Part shown: one piece after another, positions 60,138-64,000 of the stretch
Numbering within the stretch: the stretch's first letter is position 1
Layout of the letters: the number at the start of each line of letters is the position of its first letter
From: Rs1 sp029027825
GTDB lineage: Bacteria; Pseudomonadota; Gammaproteobacteria; Pseudomonadales; Balneatricaceae
NCBI GenBank assembly: GCA_029027825.1
Contig: CP093399.1
Coordinates: 1,736,001-1,800,000, forward strand
DNA: 64,000 bases
Reading direction: 5' to 3'
Position numbers and translations under genes: made by a program
The notes under the pieces: model-generated
The model's database searches: none
What the model was told of the DNA's origin: nothing
The model's input: only the letters and a program-made list of their open reading frames with translations

Positions 60138-62243
60138 GTGCCGATTTCTGCCCCCACTCCAGACCAAAAAATTATTGCACCTATCGCTAAAAAAATCCCA
60201 CATAAGATGGAAATCCATCATCATCAACGGGTGGATAATTATTACTGGATGCGTGATGACGAGCGTCGGGATAGCGCTATTTTGGCGCACCTTAATGCTG
60301 AAAATAATTATACTGATGCCATGTTAGCCGTGCAAAAACCTTTACAGGAATTACTATTTTCAGAGCTTAAAGCGCGCATCGTAAAAGACGATAGTTCACT
60401 GCCAGTAAAAGACGGTAAATACTGGTACCACAACCAAATTAAAGGCGAGCAAGAATTTTCCAATTGTTACCGATCCACCAGTTATACCGGCACCGAAAAA
60501 ACCCTATTATTAGATGTTAATGAGCGAGCTAAACACCATGAATTCTATGACTTAGAGGAAATGTCGCTCAGCCCTAACGATCAAATAATGTCAATCTCTG
60601 AAGATACTGACGGGCGTCGTATTTACAGCATTAGTTTTAAAGATTTAAGCACATCATCTATCACACAAGAGACTTATCTAGCAGACAGATTGATTGAAAC
60701 AGAGGGACAAGTAGTTTGGGCTAATGACAATCAAACGCTATTTTATGTCAAAAAAGATCTAGAAACTTTATTGGGTACGCAAGTTTATCGACATAAAATA
60801 GGCACTGAGCAAGCAGCTGATGTACTGGTTTATGAAGAACACGATCATAGTTTTTACATGAGTTTAGACGAAAGCAGAGATGATTCACAACTTTATATTT
60901 GTTTAGAAGCCACTCAATCAACCCATTATTTAGTACTCAGTGCCGATCAGCCCGATGGACAGTTTGTCGAGCTATGCCCCTATCGAGAGCAACACGAATA
61001 TCACGCTGACAAAATGGGCGAATACTTTTATATTGTCAGCAACTATCAAGCTAAAAATTTCAGATTAATGAAAGCTAGTGTCGATCAAGTTGCCAATATC
61101 GATAGCTGGCAAGAAGTGATCCCTCACCGAGCAGATGTACTGTTAGAGGACGTTGAATTATTTCATCGCTTCATTGTAGTAACTGAGCGCGAACAGGGCC
61201 AAATTCGTTTTATTGTACACAGCACTCAAGGTGAAAACTGTGGTCATCAATATCCCTTAACTTTTGCTGACCCCTGCTATTTTGCCTGCTTAGTTGATAA
61301 TCAGGAACCGCAGATCAGCACCGCTAGATTATATTACTCCAGTTTAAACACTCCCGGCTCAACATTTGAATTTGATCTGGCCAGCGGTGAACGAAAACTG
61401 CTTAAGCAGCAACAATTATTAGGCGACTTTAATCAACAAAACTATCAGTCAGAGCGGATCTTTATTACTGCACGCGATGGCGTAGCAGTACCAGTCTCTA
61501 TTGTTTATCGCAGCGATACTTTTCAAAAGGATGGTACTAACCCACTACTGCAATACGGCTATGGTGCGTACGGTTTAACCATAGACCCGAGTTTTTCCAG
61601 TGAGACGCTAAGTTTGCTCGACCGCGGTTTTGTCTATGTTATCGCCCATATTCGCGGCTCTGAAATGCTCGGTAGAGAGTGGTACGAAACGGGTAAAAAA
61701 GCGCTCAAACAAAATACCTTTAATGACTTTATCGATGTCACAAAAGCCCTAGTCGCACAAGGTTATGGTGCTAAAGGCAAAATATTCGCCTCAGGAGGCA
61801 GTGCCGGCGGCCTATTAATGGGCGCAGTGGCCAATCAAGCACCGGAGCTATATTTAGGGATTGGCGCACATGTGCCATTTTTAGACGTATTAACCACTAT
61901 GCTCGACGAAAGCATACCGCTAACCACCAATGAGTATGACGAGTGGGGAAACCCAAATGAGGAAGCGGCCTATCAGAGTATTTTGGCCTATTCACCGATC
62001 GATAATATCAGCGCCCAGCACTACCCCAATATACTGGTCACCACCGGTTTACACGACTCACAAGTCCAATACTTCGAACCGATGAAGTGGGTGGCTAAGA
62101 TGCGAGAACTTAAAACCGATGATAACTTACTGCTGTTGAAAACCGATATGGAGGCCGGTCATGGCGGCGCATCAGGTCGTTTCAAAAGTTTGCACGAAAG
62201 CGCTTTAGAGATGAGCTTTTTTATCTCGTTATTAAAAGACTAA
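60138..62243 (+). CDS. ptrB: Oligopeptidase B (prolyl-oligopeptidase family, S9A)
   Basis: 701 residues from GTG at 60138, which has AGGAG 7 bases upstream; the in-frame TTG at 60102 has none. Cuts after Arg/Lys in short peptides, in the cytoplasm. N-terminal beta-propeller (about 60-390; VDNYYWMRDDERRDSAILAH at the entrance) and C-terminal hydrolase domain with GYGAYGLTIDPSF, nucleophile Ser555 in SGGSAGGLLMGAV, Asp in TGLHDSQVQYFEP and His in MEAGHGGASGRF. Length equals that of typical PtrB. A strong terminator follows. Confidence 0.94.
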   Translation: MPISAPTPDQKIIAPIAKKIPHKMEIHHHQRVDNYYWMRDDERRDSAILAHLNAENNYTDAMLAVQKPLQELLFSELKARIVKDDSSLPVKDGKYWYHNQIKGEQEFSNCYRSTSYTGTEKTLLLDVNERAKHHEFYDLEEMSLSPNDQIMSISEDTDGRRIYSISFKDLSTSSITQETYLADRLIETEGQVVWANDNQTLFYVKKDLETLLGTQVYRHKIGTEQAADVLVYEEHDHSFYMSLDESRDDSQLYICLEATQSTHYLVLSADQPDGQFVELCPYREQHEYHADKMGEYFYIVSNYQAKNFRLMKASVDQVANIDSWQEVIPHRADVLLEDVELFHRFIVVTEREQGQIRFIVHSTQGENCGHQYPLTFADPCYFACLVDNQEPQISTARLYYSSLNTPGSTFEFDLASGERKLLKQQQLLGDFNQQNYQSERIFITARDGVAVPVSIVYRSDTFQKDGTNPLLQYGYGAYGLTIDPSFSSETLSLLDRGFVYVIAHIRGSEMLGREWYETGKKALKQNTFNDFIDVTKALVAQGYGAKGKIFASGGSAGGLLMGAVANQAPELYLGIGAHVPFLDVLTTMLDESIPLTTNEYDEWGNPNEEAAYQSILAYSPIDNISAQHYPNILVTTGLHDSQVQYFEPMKWVAKMRELKTDDNLLLLKTDMEAGHGGASGRFKSLHESALEMSFFISLLKD

Positions 62244-62255
62244 CATTTCAGCAGT

Positions 62256-62304
62256 ACCTAGCAAGCAGCCAGAATCTCCTATACTTTCAGCTTGCTAGGT
62301 TTGA
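62256..62304 (+). terminator. Terminator after ptrB
   Basis: ACCTAGCAAGC (256-266) and GCTTGCTAGGT (290-300) form a perfect 11-bp stem with a 23-base loop, followed by TTGATC. It starts 12 bp after the stop. Confidence 0.7.
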
Positions 62305-62477
62305 TCAATTAAGTAAATAGCATCGGTAAACAGGTAAATGGCGAGCCCTTTTAACGCGCCATTTTTCGCAAGCTAAGATAAACACTATATTTAATTCTCT
62401 ATTGCCCGATAACAGCGTAGAATTGGCTGTCTTCAGAAAAACAAGGTTTGCACTGCGGTGCACTAACAGAAAAAATT

Positions 62478-63830
62478 ATGCAACTAACAGAAAAAGCCAC
62501 ACTGACTAACGCTTTACTTATTTCTATTTGTACACCGGAACTTAACGGTGATGAAGCCATCGAATCACTCGCAGAACTTGCGCGCTTAGTGACCACACTC
62601 GGCTTTAAAGTGGTCGGCACTCAGTCGCAAAAACTGAATTCGACCAAAAGAGCCAATGTACTTGGATTGGGAAAGCTTGCAGATATAGCACAGCTTACCG
62701 GCAACCAGGGCGAGGTGGAAGGTCGCGAAGCACCAGAAGAGCCCCCTGAAGAAGTAGACATTTCAACGATACCGGAAGATATTTCATCGCAGAACCTGAC
62801 ATTTGGCTGCGCTGATGTGGTGGTATTTGACTGTGATTTAAGCCCCTCTCAACTGCGTAATGTCGAGAATCAATTAGGCGTAGAAGTCTTTGATCGTACC
62901 GGCATCATTATTGAAATATTTAGTCGCCACGCGCGAACTAAAACTGCAAAATTACAAGTTGAAATAGCACGCCTTAATTATGTCGCTCCGCGACTTCGTG
63001 AATCATCATGTGGCGATAAAGAACGTCAAATGGGCAAGGGCGCAGGTGAGACAACCCTGGAGCTGAACCGCCGTAAGGTTCGTGACCAACTAGCCGCTCT
63101 TAAGCACGAACTGGTCAACGTTCAAGATGGGATGAAAGGTCGACGCACCCAGCGCTCGGAGCATTTTTGTGTCGCTTTAGTTGGCTACACCAATGCGGGC
63201 AAGTCATCACTGATGCGTGCGATTACCGGTAGCGATATCGAGGGAGAAAATAAGCTTTTCGCCACCCTTGATACCACAGTGCGGGCGTTGTTCCCGGTCA
63301 CTCAACCGCGAATACTCGTCTCAGATACCGTCGGTTTTATTAAAAAGCTACCCCATGATTTAGTCGCCTCCTTTCACTCAACCTTAGCAGAAGCACACGA
63401 CGCATCATTATTGTTATATGTGGTTGACGCCTCCGATCCTTCGTTTCGTGCACAGTTAGATGTCGTGCACCAAGTATTGGAAGAGGTGGGCGTTGCGGAC
63501 AGTGAGAAGTTACTGGTTCTGAACAAATCAGACCTACTCAGTCCTGAACAGCAAGAAGCACTGCTTGAAGAGTTTCCCGATGCCATGCTGACCTCTGCGC
63601 GCAGCGCGACAGATGTTAGTCAATTGCACCAATATATCGTCGGTATTTCTCTGGATGGAATGATTGAGGAAGAAATCATAGTTCCCTATACCGCCAAAGG
63701 CATCATCGGCGAAATTAGATCAGTGATGAGTGTGACTAAAGAAGAATATGAATATGAACACATTAAGCTCACTGTTCGATCCAGCGCTATTAATTTAGCC
63801 AGATTAAAAAAGCGCATGTTGAACTTATAG
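62478..63830 (+). CDS. hflX: GTPase HflX
   Basis: 450 residues from the ATG at 62478; an in-frame TTG at 62448 is alternative. HflX is a ribosome-splitting and rescue GTPase. Order: HflX N-domain (GFKVVGTQSQKLN, FDCDLSPSQLRNVENQLGVE, VFDRTGIIIEIFSRHARTKT), coiled-coil stalk with RESSCGDKERQMGKGAGETT, then the G-domain with G1 GYTNAGKSS (about 236-244), G2 FATLDTT, G3 DTVGF and G4 NKSD. An acidic, Pro/Glu-rich insert (EGREAPEEPPEEVD, about 81-94) in the N-domain is unusual. It is not near hfq or hflKC as in E. coli. Confidence 0.92.
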   Translation: MQLTEKATLTNALLISICTPELNGDEAIESLAELARLVTTLGFKVVGTQSQKLNSTKRANVLGLGKLADIAQLTGNQGEVEGREAPEEPPEEVDISTIPEDISSQNLTFGCADVVVFDCDLSPSQLRNVENQLGVEVFDRTGIIIEIFSRHARTKTAKLQVEIARLNYVAPRLRESSCGDKERQMGKGAGETTLELNRRKVRDQLAALKHELVNVQDGMKGRRTQRSEHFCVALVGYTNAGKSSLMRAITGSDIEGENKLFATLDTTVRALFPVTQPRILVSDTVGFIKKLPHDLVASFHSTLAEAHDASLLLYVVDASDPSFRAQLDVVHQVLEEVGVADSEKLLVLNKSDLLSPEQQEALLEEFPDAMLTSARSATDVSQLHQYIVGISLDGMIEEEIIVPYTAKGIIGEIRSVMSVTKEEYEYEHIKLTVRSSAINLARLKKRMLNL

Positions 63831-63831
63831 A

Positions 63832-63896
63832 GCCAGTTTTTAACGCCGTACCGAGCGCAGTTATCATACCCTCTGGGTAAGTTATGCTGAAGTCTT
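63832..63896 (-). repeat. Family-2 MITE, right-end fragment
   Basis: GCCAGTTTTTAACGCCGTAC, then CCGAGCGCAGTTATCATACC and CTCTGGGTAAGTTATGC ending AAGTCTT matches the right third of the 38545 copy. It begins directly after the hflX stop. Confidence 0.7.
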
Positions 63897-63900
63897 AATG

Positions 63901-63940
63901 CTAAGCCGGAAGTTTGTTAAGCTCCGGCTTTAGCCTTTCT
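63901..63940 (+). terminator. Terminator after hflX
   Basis: AAGCCGGA (903-910) and TCCGGCTT (923-930) form an 8-bp stem with a 12-base loop, followed by TAGCCTTTCTTT. The remaining 60 bases to the window end show no gene. Confidence 0.65.
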
Positions 63941-64000
63941 TTAAAACATCATTTTAATCCCCGTCGTATATTGCATTGGCTATAGATCATATCGGCAGCC

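Overview
This is a chromosomal stretch of a Gram-negative, A+T-rich bacterium, most likely a marine gammaproteobacterium. The basis is gene content: HflX, oligopeptidase B, YbiT-type ABC-F, MtfA, Fpr, a LacI-type GntR with gluconokinase, TRAP transporters, DUF1538 membrane proteins, NnrS and a LapA-like adhesin. I cannot place the genus. No rRNA, tRNA or CRISPR array was recognised.

Layout. 1-833: end of a chemoreceptor. 1659-6802: an aromatic-amine catabolic locus with copper amine oxidase (tynA-like), aldehyde dehydrogenase (feaB-like) and a divergent AraC regulator (feaR-like); the 3' end of a decayed second aldehyde dehydrogenase lies between the two enzymes. 7260-14383: one giant repetitive adhesin gene broken by a frameshift and a TAG codon, followed by the remains of an IS21 transposase. 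15420-20568: LacI-type repressor, gluconokinase and a complete DctPQM TRAP transporter, with two copies of a palindromic operator between repressor and kinase. 20.6-30.4 kb: an accessory, repeat-rich island with a recX-like gene carrying an in-frame stop, an IS3-family element with 3-bp target duplication, a phage lysozyme fragment, a small membrane protein between twin hairpins, a zeta toxin followed by a 56-codon gene, a REP-associated tyrosine transposase (RAYT) with several relics and REP-like repeats, a periplasmic solute-binding protein and a class III Fic protein. 30.4-46.9 kb: mostly housekeeping and transport (YhiN-like flavoprotein, AlkA-like glycosylase, RbgA/YlqF GTPase, YbiT, two EamA exporters around an Lrp regulator, LysR, DTW protein, YdgJ-like oxidoreductase, a TPR protein, Fpr, a full chemoreceptor). 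47.5-49.8 kb: a tightly coupled operon of two DUF1538 proteins, a PII-like protein and a CBS protein. 50.1-53.1 kb: U32 peptidase-family protein and a glutathione transferase. 53.5-57.3 kb: a NitT/TauT-type ABC transporter plus NnrS behind a perfect FNR/DNR-type box and a good Fur-like box. 57.4-63.8 kb: LRR protein, MtfA, YitT, oligopeptidase B, HflX.

The most distinctive feature is the intergenic DNA. At least three dispersed repeat families fill the gaps. Family 1 (about 160-209 bp, termini CCTGAATC...GATTCAGG) has three complete copies, each flanked by a different exact 5-bp direct repeat, so it is a non-autonomous transposon (MITE). Family 2 (65-203 bp, termini GAGRCCTCTGCATAA) has one copy with an exact 5-bp duplication. 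Family 3 (about 140-420 bp) is confined to the 20.7-29.4 kb island, carries the GGGACAGGCAC motif that also occurs beside the RAYT gene, and ends in a hairpin-rich conserved segment. Several genes are in decay (adhesin, recX, second aldehyde dehydrogenase, IS21, RAYT copies, lysozyme), so the genome appears to be undergoing repeat expansion and pseudogene formation.
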